A DNA stretch of 64,000 nt from Ardenticatenales bacterium (GTDB lineage Bacteria > Chloroflexota > Anaerolineae > Promineifilales > Promineifilaceae). The translations under genes and the position numbers were made by a program. Every line of letters begins with the position of its first letter. The first letter of the stretch is position 1. This document shows positions 63,492-64,000 of the stretch, piece by piece. Below the pieces are notes generated by a model, which was given only the letters and a program-made list of their open reading frames with translations, did not search any database and was not told where the DNA came from. Where the stretch lies: positions 1 to 64,000 of the forward strand of contig JACKBL010000004.1 in the NCBI GenBank assembly GCA_020634515.1, read 5' to 3'.

Positions 63492-64000
63492 TCAAGGATT
63501 TCCTAAGTCAACAGTAGTAGCAGATTTATACTCAACAAGATCGAGAGGTAAACTGATGGAGAAAGCTGAGCCTGGCCTATGATGCTGATTGCCATTAGTG
63601 TCCGTGAGCCACGTACCCCGTATTACGAAGTAGATACCAACGTCAACTTCATTGAAATCAGCCCCAAAGCCTATTCCGAAACCTACTTGTTTTTCTTCTG
63701 TGTGCCTTCCATCAGCATAAACATAGTCCTTATTACCCCAGGCAATGCATACTGCAAAACAAATAACGGCAGGTGGGTTTTCCGCTACCAATCCCTTTCC
63801 AATATCTTGTTCTTTGCTAAAACCTAAGAGATTCGACTCGGTGTGTGTTGTTTGATGATCACGCTCCCAACACGACTGCCAATACTGGCATGCGTGTTTT
63901 CCATCCAATTGTCCATTCCCTCGTGGCGAGTATTGATAATCTTGGTCGATTCCAAGTCCTTTCATTATGAGTTCAAGAGTCTCAATGTCTGCAGTCTCGT
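63492..64000 (-). CDS. Partial gene at window edge, probable RHS tip 4
   Basis: The frame is open to the last base of the window (ETADIETLELIM precedes the first internal Met at 63965), so the 5' end is missing. At least 169 residues are visible, without Cys-rich or membrane motifs. The second half is beta-rich with alternating glycines (GFGIGFGADFNEVDVGIYFV). It ends TTVDLGNP. The family is not recognised. Position at the head of an array of RHS tip/immunity pairs, and the following membrane-protein gene, suggest it is the C-terminus of another RHS protein or its toxin tip. Confidence 0.55.
   Translation of the reverse strand, partial: ETADIETLELIMKGLGIDQDYQYSPRGNGQLDGKHACQYWQSCWERDHQTTHTESNLLGFSKEQDIGKGLVAENPPAVICFAVCIAWGNKDYVYADGRHTEEKQVGFGIGFGADFNEVDVGIYFVIRGTWLTDTNGNQHHRPGSAFSISLPLDLVEYKSATTVDLGNP

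Noticed and set aside
1..64000. tRNA or rRNA genes
   Set aside because: No cloverleaf-like sequence with a TTCRANNC arm and no rRNA core motif was recognised; absence by eye is not proof.

Overview
The window is about 60% GC and looks like one contig of a Chloroflexota bacterium (Anaerolineae/Ardenticatenia type). That placement is an inference from gene content: class III PHA synthases, DUF58/transglutaminase pairs, PD40 lipoproteins and orphan RHS modules. The octamer TGCCGGCA occurs roughly 75 times by eye, against about 2 expected from composition, and behaves like a genomic signature. It is absent from about 53.0 to 58.5 kb, where the insertion sequences lie.

Layout. 0-1.9 kb: a DUF2207-type membrane protein with a Cys/Ala tail. 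2.8-13.9 kb: the most striking locus, a same-strand cluster. It encodes a B12-binding radical SAM enzyme, a PqqD-domain/M50 membrane metallopeptidase, a 46-aa precursor-like peptide ending in an alternating-valine core, and two proteins with the class I isoprenoid-synthase fold. One of those two is fused to a squalene-cyclase-like repeat domain with a D-x-D-S motif. A MacB/FtsX-type ABC exporter closes the cluster. I read it as an undescribed type of RiPP pathway, possibly with a terpenoid component.

13.9-16.0 kb (minus strand): a phospholipid module (CDP-alcohol phosphatidyltransferase, acyltransferase, DedA). 16.4-21.7 kb: a CBS-domain protein, a pentapeptide-repeat protein and a DUF58/transglutaminase pair. 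22-25 kb: a double-hotdog acyl thioesterase and a haem-binding lipoprotein resembling hydrazine synthase alpha. 25.3-28.8 kb: a polyhydroxyalkanoate operon with three phasin-like coiled-coil proteins and two class III PhaC paralogues. 28.9-34.5 kb: a membrane metallopeptidase, a NarL-type two-component pair, an ICMT-like methyltransferase, a rhodanese lipoprotein and an esterase. A strong promoter followed directly by an intrinsic terminator lies before the esterase. 34.7-39.6 kb: a 1623-aa multidomain protein. 39.8 kb: a tyrosine recombinase.

41.0-54.4 kb: a lipid/polyketide cluster with an acyl-CoA dehydrogenase, a 3060-aa synthase (KS-AT-KS-five carrier domains-KR-DH), a Sfp-type phosphopantetheinyl transferase and an acyl-CoA carboxylase beta subunit. 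All five carrier domains have Thr where Ser normally carries the pantetheine arm.

54.4-57.5 kb: a zinc-ribbon DDE insertion sequence with inverted repeats, and a decayed IS1182-type transposase. 57.6-64 kb (minus strand): an array of orphan RHS C-terminal tips. Some follow nearly identical core segments, and each except the last is followed by a candidate immunity gene. Several tips are broken by homopolymer indels or a stop. Dispersed hairpin repeats about 100 bp long recur at 6.1, 16.3, 30.1 and 39.6 kb.
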